A stretch of DNA of 64,000 nucleotides from Dokdonella sp041395345 (lineage in GTDB: Bacteria; Pseudomonadota; Gammaproteobacteria; Xanthomonadales; Rhodanobacteraceae). This document shows positions 53,224 through 63,720 of this stretch, piece after piece. The notes beneath the pieces are model-generated. The model was not told where the DNA came from. It ran no database searches and saw only the letters and a program-made list of their open reading frames with translations. Location of the stretch: positions 62,001 to 126,000 of the forward strand of contig NZ_JAWLAR010000011.1 of NCBI RefSeq assembly GCF_041395345.1, given 5' to 3'. A program made the position numbers and the translations under genes. The first letter of the stretch is position 1. Each line of letters opens with the position of its first letter.

Positions 53224-53307
53224 TTGAATGCGGGATTTCGGGTTCCACACCGGATCGAGTGGTCGTATGCTGAATCTCCGAGACGCGCCTGTTTCGAGGG
53301 AACCGCC

Positions 53308-53640
53308 ATGAATCAACCCGCTGCCGACACTCCAGAAGCGAGACACTTCGCGAATTTTCGCGAGTTCTATCCCTACTATCTTGGCGAGCACGCCGACCAG
53401 ACTTGCCGTCGTCTGCATTTCGTGGGCACGTCTCTGGTCATCGGCGTCCTTGTTGCAGCGATCGTACGCAGCAACCCGATGTGGCTGTTGCTTGCACCCG
53501 TCGCGGGCTATGGCTTCGCATGGGTCGGACATTTCTTCTTCGAAAAGAACCGGCCGGCGACTTTCAAGCACCCGCTCTACAGCCTGATCGGCGACTGGGT
53601 CATGTACTGGGACATGCTGCGCGGCAAGATCAGGTTCTGA
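53308..53640 (+). CDS. Mpo1-like/DUF962 membrane protein
   Basis: A 110-residue membrane protein with two hydrophobic stretches. The family pattern is clear: FREFYPYYLGEHADQTCRRLHFVGT and GYGFAWVGHFFFEKNRPATFKHPLYSLIGDW, which carry the conserved His residues of the Mpo1 iron site. In yeast Mpo1 is a dioxygenase in phytosphingosine breakdown; the bacterial role is unknown. GAGGGAACC precedes ATG 53308. The Hsp15 gene begins 8 bases after its stop. Confidence 0.83.
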   Translation: MNQPAADTPEARHFANFREFYPYYLGEHADQTCRRLHFVGTSLVIGVLVAAIVRSNPMWLLLAPVAGYGFAWVGHFFFEKNRPATFKHPLYSLIGDWVMYWDMLRGKIRF

Positions 53641-53647
53641 GCATCGC

Positions 53648-54049
53648 ATGGGTGCCCATAGTGAAGCAGCCGGCGTGCGACTGGATGTATGGCTCTGGGC
53701 TGCACGCTTCTTCAAGACGCGCAGTCTCGCCAAGCAGGCCATCGCGGGAGGCAAGGTCGCAATCAACGACGCGTCGGCCAAGCCGGCACGCAGCGTGCAC
53801 GTCGGCGATCAGCTGAGTATCGCTCGCGGCGTTGAGCGTATGCGGGTCCGCGTCGTCGGCTTGAGCGCCATGCGCGGTCCTGCGACACAGGCACAGGCCT
53901 TGTACGAGGAGTCTGCGGAAAGCGTGGACGCGCGCGAGAAAGCACGAGAGATGAGGCGACTCACAGGTGCTGGACTGGATCATCCGGCAGCTCGACCCGA
54001 CAAGCACTCTCGCCGCCTCCTGCGTGAATTCAAGGAGAGCGGTCACTGA
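53648..54049 (+). CDS. hslR: Ribosome-associated heat-shock protein Hsp15
   Basis: A 133-residue S4-domain protein: VRLDVWLWAARFFKTRSLAK, then QAIAGGKVAINDASAKPARS is the RNA-binding S4 core, followed by a basic C-terminal tail (HSRRLLREFKES). Hsp15 binds stalled 50S-nascent-chain complexes and frees them after heat shock. It lies 8 bases after the Mpo1-like gene and is likely co-transcribed with it. Confidence 0.9.
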   Translation: MGAHSEAAGVRLDVWLWAARFFKTRSLAKQAIAGGKVAINDASAKPARSVHVGDQLSIARGVERMRVRVVGLSAMRGPATQAQALYEESAESVDAREKAREMRRLTGAGLDHPAARPDKHSRRLLREFKESGH

Positions 54050-54229
54050 CAGCGTTCGAGCATCTATGCAAACTGTCCGGTGTACCATGCGCATCAATGG
54101 AGTCGTCCGCAATCCGGCATTAGTGAAGATGACCCTTGCACCTCCCGGCAGGATCTCTTCCCCGGGATTCACGATGCCCGCAGATCCGCGGCCGAGTGGG
54201 TGCCATGCAATGTGCCTGAACTCTGGAAG

Positions 54230-56401
54230 ATGATGCAGCGCTCGCTACTAAGAGATACCTGGGTCGAATTGAGACGGCGCCGCGTTGTCCGCGCCGGGAT
54301 AACCTACGCCGTGGTTGGCTGGATCATTCTGCAGGCGGCGGAGATCACCTTCGAGCCGCTGGATCTTCCGCCGTGGGCGCTGACCTGGACCGTGCTCGGC
54401 GTCGTGCTTGGTTTTCCGGTCGTGCTCGTGCTTTCCTGGTTCTTCGATGTTTCGAAACGCGGTGTCACGCGTGAGCGAGGCGTGGCCGGTCCGGTTGGCG
54501 CGGCATTTGCGGTTGCGATGGTGTTGCTGGCCGTCGGAGGTGTTGCCTGGTGGCTCTACGGGGTCTATGCGCCCGCCAGGCTCCAGTTGGCAAAGGCCGA
54601 CCCTGGCATCGAGGCCTCATCGAGTTCGGCGCCAGCCAATTCGGTTGGCGTGTTGCCGTTCGATGATCTGAGTCCCGGGGCAGATCAGGGATTTCTTGCC
54701 GACGGAATCGCCGAAGAACTGCTCGATCGCCTGGCGCGCAATCCGGGTCTGCAGGTTGCATCGAGAACATCCTCCTTTGCATTGCGCGGACTTGCCCAGG
54801 ACATGCGCACGCTGGGCCAGCAGCTCGGCGTGCGCTGGTTGCTTGAAGGGTCCCTGCGCAAGGCCAGTGGGCGCGTCCGCGTGACCGCCCAGCTCATCGA
54901 CACGAGCAACGGATTTCATGTCTGGAGCGATACCTACGAAAAATCCGATCACGATCTTTTCGCCCTGCAGGATGAAATCGCAACGGCGATCTCCGATGAG
55001 CTTTCTACGCGTATCGAGGGCGTGGCCGCTGAAGTGCCCGCGGAAGCCAGCACCAGCAACCCGGAAGCCCTGGAGGCGTACATGCAGGGTCGCGGCGCAT
55101 GGCGCAAGCGGACTGCAGCTTCGCTGGACGATGCGGAGGCCATGTTCCTCAAGGCCGTGGAGCTCGATCCGGAGTTTGCACGCGCGTGGTCCGGATTGGC
55201 CGACACCTACCTGCTCCAGGCAGATTACGGTCGGCGTTCCGAAGAAGAGGCCATCCGCCTGGCGGAGCCCGCGGCGGTCAAGGCTGTCGTACTGGGCCCC
55301 AAACTCGGCGAAGCCTGGGCATCTCTCGGGCTGTTGCGCTTGACTGCAGGACAGTACACGGCAGCGCAGAGCAGTCTGGAGCAGGCGATGAAACTCGACC
55401 CGCGCTACGAAATGGCGCCCATGTGGCTGGCCAACGTCTACGGCAGCATGGGCCGAATGGACAGGAAGCGCGAAGTCTTGCTCAAGGCTGTCGAGCTCAC
55501 CCCGCTGGAGCCCGTTATCAATGTCAATCTGGCCGAGCTCACGGCCAGCAGCGGGGACAGCCAGGCCGCGCTTGAACAGCTGCAACGGGTACTTGCGATC
55601 ACCCCGAATGACGCGTCACTGTTGCGCGCGGTTTCGTCGATCGAACTGGCAGAGCTCGATTACTCTGCTGCATTGCGTGCTGCCAGGCAGGCCCTGGCAA
55701 CAGATCCGGATGGGCCGGCAAATATCCATGCCATGCTGAGGGTCCTCATGCAGATCGAGGATTTCGAGGCCGCCACGTCGCTTGCCATGCGTCTCCCGGC
55801 TGGCACGCCGGATCGACGCATCGCCCTGCAGACGATTGAATTCAATCGGGGTGGTACCGAGTTGATTCCGGACATGGTGGAAGCCATCTCCAGCATTGCC
55901 GTCAATCCCTATAGCGCCAGCAATCGAACCACGCTGACCCTGGCAGGCATGGTCGAGTTGCGCGCGGGAAATCCGGGATTGGCGGCGGATTGGCTGAGTC
56001 AGGCCGCGGGCGAGCCCGGGCAACTCGAAACCAATCTGGATTTGATGAATCCGGCCAGTTTGCTGGTCGTCGCATTGGAGGCGATGGGCGAAAAGGAACA
56101 AGCCAGGCGTTGGAGTGAACCGCTGCTTGAAGTTGCAAAAAGGGCCATCGAGCAACCGGGCAACGGAATCCGGCGTTTCATGCTGGAAGCAATGGTTGCA
56201 GCGCAGCAGGATGAGCCGGCCGCCGCTGTTGCTGCGCTGGAAAAGGCCTTCGAGCAGGGTTATCGAAACCGTGCGGAACTGCTGTACGATCCGCGTCTGG
56301 CGCCTCTGAAAGACAGGCCCGAAATTCAGGCGATGCAGAAGAAGATGGCGGACGAGTTTGCCGCGGCTCGACAGGAGGCGGCCGGATCGATTGCCCATTG
56401 A
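54230..56401 (+). CDS. TolB-like domain and TPR membrane protein
   Basis: A 723-residue inner-membrane protein. Three hydrophobic segments near the N-terminus (about 18-37, 44-66 and 84-110) are followed by a TolB-like/FlgO-type domain (about 140-270: VGVLPFDDLSPGADQGFLAD, EELLDRLARN, SDTYEKSDHDLFALQDEIA) and then TPR helices from about 285 to the end. This layout is common in Xanthomonadales, often attached to regulator or kinase modules, but no such module is present here. The exact role is unknown; a scaffold or regulator is plausible. ATG 54230 opens directly onto the first helix. Its 3' end overlaps the acyltransferase gene on the other strand. Confidence 0.78.
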   Translation: MMQRSLLRDTWVELRRRRVVRAGITYAVVGWIILQAAEITFEPLDLPPWALTWTVLGVVLGFPVVLVLSWFFDVSKRGVTRERGVAGPVGAAFAVAMVLLAVGGVAWWLYGVYAPARLQLAKADPGIEASSSSAPANSVGVLPFDDLSPGADQGFLADGIAEELLDRLARNPGLQVASRTSSFALRGLAQDMRTLGQQLGVRWLLEGSLRKASGRVRVTAQLIDTSNGFHVWSDTYEKSDHDLFALQDEIATAISDELSTRIEGVAAEVPAEASTSNPEALEAYMQGRGAWRKRTAASLDDAEAMFLKAVELDPEFARAWSGLADTYLLQADYGRRSEEEAIRLAEPAAVKAVVLGPKLGEAWASLGLLRLTAGQYTAAQSSLEQAMKLDPRYEMAPMWLANVYGSMGRMDRKREVLLKAVELTPLEPVINVNLAELTASSGDSQAALEQLQRVLAITPNDASLLRAVSSIELAELDYSAALRAARQALATDPDGPANIHAMLRVLMQIEDFEAATSLAMRLPAGTPDRRIALQTIEFNRGGTELIPDMVEAISSIAVNPYSASNRTTLTLAGMVELRAGNPGLAADWLSQAAGEPGQLETNLDLMNPASLLVVALEAMGEKEQARRWSEPLLEVAKRAIEQPGNGIRRFMLEAMVAAQQDEPAAAVAALEKAFEQGYRNRAELLYDPRLAPLKDRPEIQAMQKKMADEFAAARQEAAGSIAH

Positions 56402-58580
56402 TCTCCTCACTCGCGGTGCGAATGGAGCCGGCCTTCGCCTCATGCGGAATGGCATGGGCGTCGCCAGAACGGTTTCCTCCATTTCCTTCACCAGGTATTT
56501 CGGGTTGCGCATGCCTGTCTGGTCTGGATATCAGTTCGATCGCGGCCAGGAACGACGGAAACAGGATCCGGTTGGCGTGACCGCTCAGGTGGTCGCCGTC
56601 GAAGAACAGCGGCTTTCCATCACGTATCGCATTGCAGCGAGTGGCGCCGCAAAGTAGCGGAAGCGGATCCCAGACCGTGGCCTCCAGCTGGCGCGCCAGC
56701 TGGCCAAGGCTGGTCATGGCCGGCTCTCGATAGTCTTCGATGGAAGCGCGCGACTCCGACATGCCGCCCGCGCATGAAGAGTTTCCTGCATTGAAGAAGT
56801 CCGAGCAGCGAAACGGCGAGGCGCGAAACAGCGGTGTCGGTGCCTCAAAGACGATATGGATACCCTTTCTTGCCAAGGGGTAGAGCGTTCTCCGGAGCGC
56901 GGCCTCGATGGCGCGCCGAGCCGTGGCATGTCGGGACACATGCGGGAAACCGGCAACATCTCCTGCAGGAAAGGCCGCATCCTGATTGCTCAGGCGCGGC
57001 AGGCGCATCGCTGCGAGGAACAGGATGTCTCCGGGTTTCGAGCGATGCAGGATGTCGTCGACCTGTGCCTGATTCTGTGCCGGGCAAACGCCGGATTCGC
57101 GTTCGGGCTGCAGACTGGCAAACGTGCATCCGGTATTCGGGTAAAGAGTGACCCGCGCGCCGGTACGCAACACGTATTCGGTCAGCATCGTTGCATAGGC
57201 CAGCGCGTGCGAATCGCCAATCGCAAATACATCGGGCATGGAGGCGGAGACAGCCCCGCATCCGGATCTCTCGTAGATCGTCACGGGTGCAGCATCGATT
57301 GTCTGACTCGACGTGACCACCGTACAGCCGGGTATGGCATCGATGCGTTGCAGGGGTTTCGCATACCAGAGCTCGGCGTTGCGCGATACCGTGCTCAGGG
57401 ACAGGTGCTGCTTTCCCAGCGAGATCATTGCCGACAGTCCCCAGGACGCAACGATCACCAGCATGCCCGCGGCAACAACACTTGTGCGCGACCAGGGCCG
57501 TAACAGCTTCCAGTAGCGGAATGGAGACTCGACGAGGCGATAGGACAGCTCGGCCAGAATGAACGTCGAACCGACAGCCGCCGCCGCAAGCGGAATCGTA
57601 TCGAGTCCGCAGGTCCAGCGCATGACGACGTAGACCGGCCAATGCCACAGATACAGCGAGTACGAGCGACGCCCCAGATAGACAGGGATCGCGCTTCCCA
57701 GCAGGCGCGACAAGCCCAGCTTGCGGTCGGTTCCATACAGGAACCCCAACAGGCCAAGCGTCGCGACGGTTGGCAAGAGGGCACCCGGGAACGGAAACCG
57801 GCTGACTTCGGAAACCGACAATGCCCAGCCGAGCAAAGCAAGCGAGAGCCACGCCGCAATTGCCCTTGTTGCCAGCCATCCCGTCGCCCGACCTTTGCCG
57901 GCCGTGGACTGGACAAGCTGGAACACCAACACACCGGCTCCCAGTTGCCAGAATCGCGATGTAATCAGGTAGAAGCCTGCCCCGGAATCCGAGCCCGAGC
58001 GTGCCCATGCATCAGCCAGTGAAGCGAGCACGGCCAATGCGACAAGGCATACGGATACGCTCCGCCAGCGTCCGCCGCGCGTCCAGGCGAAGAAGAGCAG
58101 GGGAAACAGCAGATAGAACTGCTCTTCGACACCCAGCGACCAGGTATGCAGATAGGGATTGAACTCCGTGCTCGGCGAGAAATAGGTATCGGACTGCAAA
58201 GCCAGATAGACATTGCTGAGTGCAAAGAAGGCAAACAGCCCGGTCAGTTCGTTTGACGAGCTGAGCCACGCGCTGGGTATGACCAGGGTGGAAACCAGAC
58301 TTGTTGCGAGCAGGCAGGCGAGCAGGGCCGGCACAATCCGTTGCATGCGACGTGCATAGAACGAGGCGAGGAAATGCCCCGGACCACCATCATTCCAGTG
58401 GCTGACCGAAGCACTGACCACAAATCCCGAGATGGCGAAGAACACGTCAACACCACTGAACCCGCCCGGCAACCAGAACGTATCCAGGTGATAGAGCATG
58501 ACGGCGATGACCGCGATCGCGCGCAATCCGTCGATATACGCCTGGTAGTGGATGCGTGGGGTGGCGGTAGCCGATCGCAT
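56178..58580 (-). CDS. OafA/YrhL-type acyltransferase with C-terminal SGNH domain
   Basis: About 800 residues. The N-terminal half is an acyltransferase-3 membrane domain (IDGLRAIAVIAVMLYHLD, GVDVFFAISGFVVS, EFNPYLHTWSLGVEEQFYLL, RRSYSLYLWHWPVY). The C-terminal part is an extracytoplasmic SGNH hydrolase (FAIGDSHALAY near 470; DGDHLSGHANRI near 665). Such proteins add acetyl or similar groups to surface polysaccharide. Beyond the SGNH domain runs a tail of about 115 residues, Pro/Arg/Ser-rich and featureless; its last 74 residues lie antisense to the TPR gene. A lost stop codon is possible. ATG 58580 is used; TTG 58607 overlaps the mutS stop and is an alternative. Confidence 0.8.
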   Translation of the reverse strand: MRSATATPRIHYQAYIDGLRAIAVIAVMLYHLDTFWLPGGFSGVDVFFAISGFVVSASVSHWNDGGPGHFLASFYARRMQRIVPALLACLLATSLVSTLVIPSAWLSSSNELTGLFAFFALSNVYLALQSDTYFSPSTEFNPYLHTWSLGVEEQFYLLFPLLFFAWTRGGRWRSVSVCLVALAVLASLADAWARSGSDSGAGFYLITSRFWQLGAGVLVFQLVQSTAGKGRATGWLATRAIAAWLSLALLGWALSVSEVSRFPFPGALLPTVATLGLLGFLYGTDRKLGLSRLLGSAIPVYLGRRSYSLYLWHWPVYVVMRWTCGLDTIPLAAAAVGSTFILAELSYRLVESPFRYWKLLRPWSRTSVVAAGMLVIVASWGLSAMISLGKQHLSLSTVSRNAELWYAKPLQRIDAIPGCTVVTSSQTIDAAPVTIYERSGCGAVSASMPDVFAIGDSHALAYATMLTEYVLRTGARVTLYPNTGCTFASLQPERESGVCPAQNQAQVDDILHRSKPGDILFLAAMRLPRLSNQDAAFPAGDVAGFPHVSRHATARRAIEAALRRTLYPLARKGIHIVFEAPTPLFRASPFRCSDFFNAGNSSCAGGMSESRASIEDYREPAMTSLGQLARQLEATVWDPLPLLCGATRCNAIRDGKPLFFDGDHLSGHANRILFPSFLAAIELISRPDRHAQPEIPGEGNGGNRSGDAHAIPHEAKAGSIRTASEEINGQSIRPPPVEPRQTRPPSSSASPEFRACLSEAPDADRTAVPHGFDNPARRPFPAQQQRRPAHPAALQPLLPA

Positions 58581-58603
58581 GGGCAGATGACTTCGTGGCG
58601 TAC

Positions 58604-61177
58604 TCAAAGCATCTTTTTCAGGCGGTACAGAGCCTCCAGGGCCTCGCGCGGGCTCATCGAATCCGGATCGAGCGCTCGCATGGTTTCCTCGATTGGCGAT
58701 GGGGCCGGCGGAGCAAACAGGCCGAGTTGGGGTGTCGCCGACAACGCTGATTTAGTTGCCTTCGCCGTCGAGTGCCCGTCCGCCTCGAGGCGCGCCAGCG
58801 TGGCGCGTGCATCCGCAATGGTGGCCTTGGGCAGTCCGGCCAGCGCGGCCACCTGCAAACCGAAGCTGCGGTTTGCCGGACCTTCCTTTACCGCATGCAT
58901 GAAGACGAGCTGCTCGCCGTATTCGACGGCATCCAGGTGCACGTTCGCGATGCCTTCGTGCGTTTCGGGCAGACGTGTCAGCTCGAAATAGTGCGTCGCA
59001 AAAAGCGTGAACGCACGGTTGCGGGTTGCCAGATGACTGGCACAGGCCTGTGCCAGCGCAAGGCCGTCGTAGGTACTCGTGCCGCGACCGATTTCATCCA
59101 TCAGGACCAGGCTCTGCTCACTGGCGTTGTGCAGGATATTGGCCGTTTCACTCATTTCGACCATGAAAGTCGACTGACCACGCGAAAGGTCATCACCGGC
59201 ACCGATGCGCGTGAAGATGCGGTCAATCGGTCCGATCGTCGCTCCTGCGGCCGGGACGAAGCTGCCGATGTGCGCCAGCAGTACGATCAAGGCGTTCTGG
59301 CGCATGTAGGTGGACTTGCCGCCCATGTTGGGGCCGGTGACGATCAGCATGCGGCGTTCGTCGTTCAGGACCAGATCGTTCGGCTCGAACGGCTCGTCAC
59401 GGACCTGTTCAACCACCGGATGACGCCCTCGTTCGATCTGGATGCCGTTGACATCGGTCAGGGTAGGGCGATTCCAGCCCAGGGCTTCGGCGCGATCGGC
59501 CAGGCAGGCCAGGGTGTCGAGCTCGGCGATGGCGCCGGCAGCGATCTTCAGCTCGCCCAGGCGTTCACCAAGATAGTCGAGCAAGCCCTCGTAGAGCGCG
59601 CGCTCGCGCATCAGTGAACGCTCGCGGGCGGAAAGCACCTTGTCCTCGAAGGTCTTCAGTTCTTCGGTGATGTAGCGCTCGGCCCCCTTGATGGTTTGCC
59701 TGCGCGTGTAGTGGGCAGGTGCCCGGGTCGATTGCGCCTTGCTGATCTCGATGTAGTAACCGTGCACGCGGTTGTAGCCGACTTTGAGCGTCGGGATGCC
59801 GCTGGCGGCCTTCTCGCGCTCTTCGAAGTCGATCAGGAACTGGTCCGCGTTGGTCGCAAGCGCGCGCAACTCGTCCAGCTCGGCGTCGAACCCGGTCCGG
59901 ATCACACCGCCATCGCGCTGCAGGGCCGGAGGTTGTTCGACGACGGCTGCGATCAGGTAGGCGGCGGTATCGGCGTGCTCGCCTACACGCTCGAGCAGGT
60001 CGTGCAGCAACGGACTGTCGGTTCCGGTCAGACGCTCGCGCAATGCCGGTGTGCGCGCAATGCCGTCGCGCAGGGTCGAAAGATCGCGCGGTCGCGCAGA
60101 GCGCAGGGCCACCCGGGCCAGGATCCGTTCCAGATCACCGATGCCGCGGAGTTCTTCGCGAAGACCTTCGTTGCAGCCGCTGTCGATCAGCGATTCGATG
60201 GCCTGATAGCGACGGTTCAGTGTTTCTCGATCTCGAAGTGGCCTGTTCAACCATCGGTGCAGCTTGCGTGCGCCCATCGGCGTAACCGTGGTATCGAGCA
60301 CGCCGAGCACGGTGACGTCGCGGTTGCCGGAGGCATGGAAGTCGAGCTCGAGGTTGCGCCGTGTGGCGGCATCCAGCGCAATCGTTTCGTTCGCGTTCTG
60401 GACTGACATGCCGCTGAGATGGGGCAGGGCGGACTTCTGCGTTTCCTCGACGTAGGCCAGCAGGCAACCGGCCGCGCCGATGGCCAGCGGGCAATCGTCC
60501 ACTCCAAACCCGGACAGGTCGCGCGTACCGAAGAATCGACAAAGTTCGCGTTGCGCCGACTCGGCGTCGAAATGCCAGGGTGCGCGCTTGCGCAAGCCGC
60601 TCAGCCCGGAGACGACCTTCGGCCAGGCCACGTCCTCGGCAATCAGCACCTCGGCGGGTTGCAGGCGAGCCAGCTCGGCCGCCAGCGCCTCGGCGTTGTC
60701 GACATCGCTGAGCAGGAAGCGGCCCGTGGTCAGGTCGACCCAGGCAAGCCCGAAACCCTGCTTGCCGGCCGAAATGGCCAGCAGGAGATTGTCGCGCCGC
60801 TCTTCGAGCAGGGCTTCATCGGTCACCGTGCCTGGGGTGACGATACGCACGACCTTGCGCTCGACCAGTCCCTTGGCCTGCGCCGGATCGCCGATCTGCT
60901 CGCAGATCGCCACGGATTCGCCGAGCTTGACCAGGCGTGCCAGATAGCCCTCGGCGGCATGGTAGGGCACACCGGCCATCGGAATCGGGGCTCCCGCCGA
61001 CGAACCGCGCTGGGTCAGTGTGATATCGATCAGGCGTGCCGCCTTGCGCGCGTCGTCGTAGAAGAGCTCGTAGAAATCGCCCATGCGAAAGAACATGAGC
61101 ACGTCCGGATGGGCCTGCTTCGCAGCGAAGAACTGGCGCATCAGCGGGGTGTGGGTGGCTGCACCTTTTTCAGTCAT
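58604..61177 (-). CDS. mutS: DNA mismatch repair protein MutS
   Basis: An 857-residue mismatch sensor. The mismatch-binding motif FFRMGDFYELF near residue 30 carries the Phe-x-Glu wedge, the clamp/lever domains follow, and the ATPase has Walker A GPNMGGKST (about 613-621), Walker B VLMDEIGRGTSTYDG and a C-terminal dimer helix-turn-helix. The full length and intact motifs suggest a working protein. It is divergent from cinA. The acyltransferase gene follows on the same strand with overlapping or adjoining signals. Confidence 0.97.
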   Translation of the reverse strand: MTEKGAATHTPLMRQFFAAKQAHPDVLMFFRMGDFYELFYDDARKAARLIDITLTQRGSSAGAPIPMAGVPYHAAEGYLARLVKLGESVAICEQIGDPAQAKGLVERKVVRIVTPGTVTDEALLEERRDNLLLAISAGKQGFGLAWVDLTTGRFLLSDVDNAEALAAELARLQPAEVLIAEDVAWPKVVSGLSGLRKRAPWHFDAESAQRELCRFFGTRDLSGFGVDDCPLAIGAAGCLLAYVEETQKSALPHLSGMSVQNANETIALDAATRRNLELDFHASGNRDVTVLGVLDTTVTPMGARKLHRWLNRPLRDRETLNRRYQAIESLIDSGCNEGLREELRGIGDLERILARVALRSARPRDLSTLRDGIARTPALRERLTGTDSPLLHDLLERVGEHADTAAYLIAAVVEQPPALQRDGGVIRTGFDAELDELRALATNADQFLIDFEEREKAASGIPTLKVGYNRVHGYYIEISKAQSTRAPAHYTRRQTIKGAERYITEELKTFEDKVLSARERSLMRERALYEGLLDYLGERLGELKIAAGAIAELDTLACLADRAEALGWNRPTLTDVNGIQIERGRHPVVEQVRDEPFEPNDLVLNDERRMLIVTGPNMGGKSTYMRQNALIVLLAHIGSFVPAAGATIGPIDRIFTRIGAGDDLSRGQSTFMVEMSETANILHNASEQSLVLMDEIGRGTSTYDGLALAQACASHLATRNRAFTLFATHYFELTRLPETHEGIANVHLDAVEYGEQLVFMHAVKEGPANRSFGLQVAALAGLPKATIADARATLARLEADGHSTAKATKSALSATPQLGLFAPPAPSPIEETMRALDPDSMSPREALEALYRLKKML

Positions 61178-61472
61178 GCGTACAAGGTTCGGGCGGGAGG
61201 CAAGGGGTCTTCCATGTGGTGCGGTGCCCGATTGCGGATCGAAGAAGGCGATTCAATCAGGAACATGCCGGTTGATGGTGATTCTCGGTGGAAACAATGC
61301 GCCGCGCGACCGCGGCAGCCTTCGACGGTGCCACATTATCGCCCAATCGTCACACCCGCCGTCCCGACCTGGTGCGTCCTTCCGTTGGCCCGGCCTCGCG
61401 TACCGGTTGCAAAGGCATCGCGTATGATCAGGATCCGGGCCGAGACCCTGCAACCGGCGGAGATTCACGTCA

Positions 61473-61979
61473 ATGACATCGCAATCGACGGACGATGCGC
61501 AACTGTTCGCCCTGGGCAATACCATCGCGGAATTGCTGATTTCGCATGGCCAGACCATCGTCGCGGCAGAATCGTGCACGGGTGGCTGGATTTCCAAGGT
61601 CCTGACCGATATTCCCGGCAGCTCCACCTGGTTCGAGTGCGGGGTCGTTGCCTACAGCTACGAAGCCAAGGAAGCCTTGCTCGGCGTCCAGCCGCAAACC
61701 CTGGAGCGGACCGGTGCGGTCAGTCAGGAAACCGTCGTCGAGATGGTATCCGGTGCATTGGCCCGCTATGGCGCCGGCGTGGCCGTGGCGGTGACCGGCA
61801 TCGCCGGCCCGGGTGGCGATGCTCCAGGCAAGCCGGTCGGGACAGTCTGGATCGGCTGGAAACGGCGCGGCGGCTATGCAAAATCCGAGCAGTTCCATTT
61901 TGAGGGCGACCGCGAAGCGGTTCGTCGGCAGACTGTCGGCGCTGCCCTGGAGGGCGTGCGGCGAATTCTTACAAGCTGA
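61473..61979 (+). CDS. pncC: CinA C-terminal-type nicotinamide-nucleotide amidohydrolase
   Basis: A 168-residue protein equal to the C-terminal domain of CinA, without the N-terminal pyrophosphatase part. Landmarks: VAAESCTGGWISK, VAYSYEAKEALLGV, and VAVTGIAGPGGDAPGKPVGTVWIGW. It deamidates nicotinamide mononucleotide to nicotinic acid mononucleotide in NAD recycling. The place directly before recA is common in proteobacteria. 133 bases lie between its stop and recA. Confidence 0.9.
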   Translation: MTSQSTDDAQLFALGNTIAELLISHGQTIVAAESCTGGWISKVLTDIPGSSTWFECGVVAYSYEAKEALLGVQPQTLERTGAVSQETVVEMVSGALARYGAGVAVAVTGIAGPGGDAPGKPVGTVWIGWKRRGGYAKSEQFHFEGDREAVRRQTVGAALEGVRRILTS

Positions 61980-62051
61980 GTCGGAAATCTCCTCTTCCGT
62001 CTGCGGCCCCGTGTGAAATAATCGAAGACAGACGGGCTGCCGGCCCATGGT

Positions 62052-62066
62052 TCTCAGCTTCTGAGA
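62052..62066. promoter_or_regulatory. Palindrome upstream of recA
   Basis: TCTCAG-CTT-CTGAGA is a perfect 15-bp inverted repeat, 47-61 bases before the recA start. Neither the E. coli LexA box (CTGT-N8-ACAG) nor the Xanthomonas type (TTAGTANTACTAA) is visible in the leader, so this is the best candidate for an operator or hairpin. Confidence 0.4.
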
Positions 62067-62112
62067 TGAACTGCCTGCAGTCTCGCAATCCGTGACTACC
62101 AAGGAATCCCTG

Positions 62113-63144
<1,032 letters not shown>

Positions 63145-63167
63145 GCAAAAGGGCTTCCGAACGGGAC

Positions 63168-63665
63168 GTGAGTCGCAAGGCCTCCGCGAAATCCAGAGCA
63201 GAAAAGCCCAGTGCCTACAACAAGGCCCTGGGTCTTCTGGTGCGACGCGAGCAGTCCGAGCGAGAGCTCAAGGCCAAGCTGTCGCGTAGCGGCTACTCCG
63301 ATGCGGAAACCGGCGAAGCCATCGATGCGCTGAAGGCGCAGAAGTATCAGAGTGACGAGCGTTTTGCCGAGCTGCTGGCGCGCTCGCGGGCCGCCAATGG
63401 CTACGGGCCCCGGCGCATTTCGGCGGAATTGAAGTCAAATGCCATTGGCGATGCGGTAATCGCTGCCGCCATTGCCGGTCTCGAGTGCGACTGGCGCGAC
63501 CTGGCCGAGCGCCAACTGCTTCGCCACTATGGCCGCAATCCTCCCGCCGACATGAAGGAACGCAGCAAGCGCGCGGCCTTTCTCTTGCGTCGTGGCTTCG
63601 ATGCCTCCACAGTAAGCGCCCTTACGCGCGCCGAAATCGGCGATCCAGGTGACGAGTTCGACTGA
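63168..63665 (+). CDS. recX: RecA regulator RecX
   Basis: A 165-residue helical protein. RecX repeats are visible: ALGLLVRREQSERELKAKL, YGPRRISAELKSNAI and RSKRAAFLLRRGFDASTV. It binds within RecA filaments and limits their growth. The start is GTG at 63168, 23 bases after the recA stop; there is no ATG at the right place. It sits between recA and alaS as in most gammaproteobacteria. Confidence 0.92.
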   Translation: MSRKASAKSRAEKPSAYNKALGLLVRREQSERELKAKLSRSGYSDAETGEAIDALKAQKYQSDERFAELLARSRAANGYGPRRISAELKSNAIGDAVIAAAIAGLECDWRDLAERQLLRHYGRNPPADMKERSKRAAFLLRRGFDASTVSALTRAEIGDPGDEFD

Positions 63666-63720
63666 GAACCGTGCTGTGGACGTTCATTGGCGTGTCCGCA
63701 CTTCCGGATTGAACTGATAG

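Noticed and set aside
52108..53781. 557-codon open frame on the minus strand across pirin, Mpo1-like and Hsp15 genes
   Set aside because: Three recognisable genes on the plus strand explain the sequence; the frame has no ribosome binding site and no family features.
61980..62112. LexA operator for recA
   Set aside because: Neither CTGT-N8-ACAG nor TTAGTANTACTAA could be found in the leader; only an unrelated palindrome is present.
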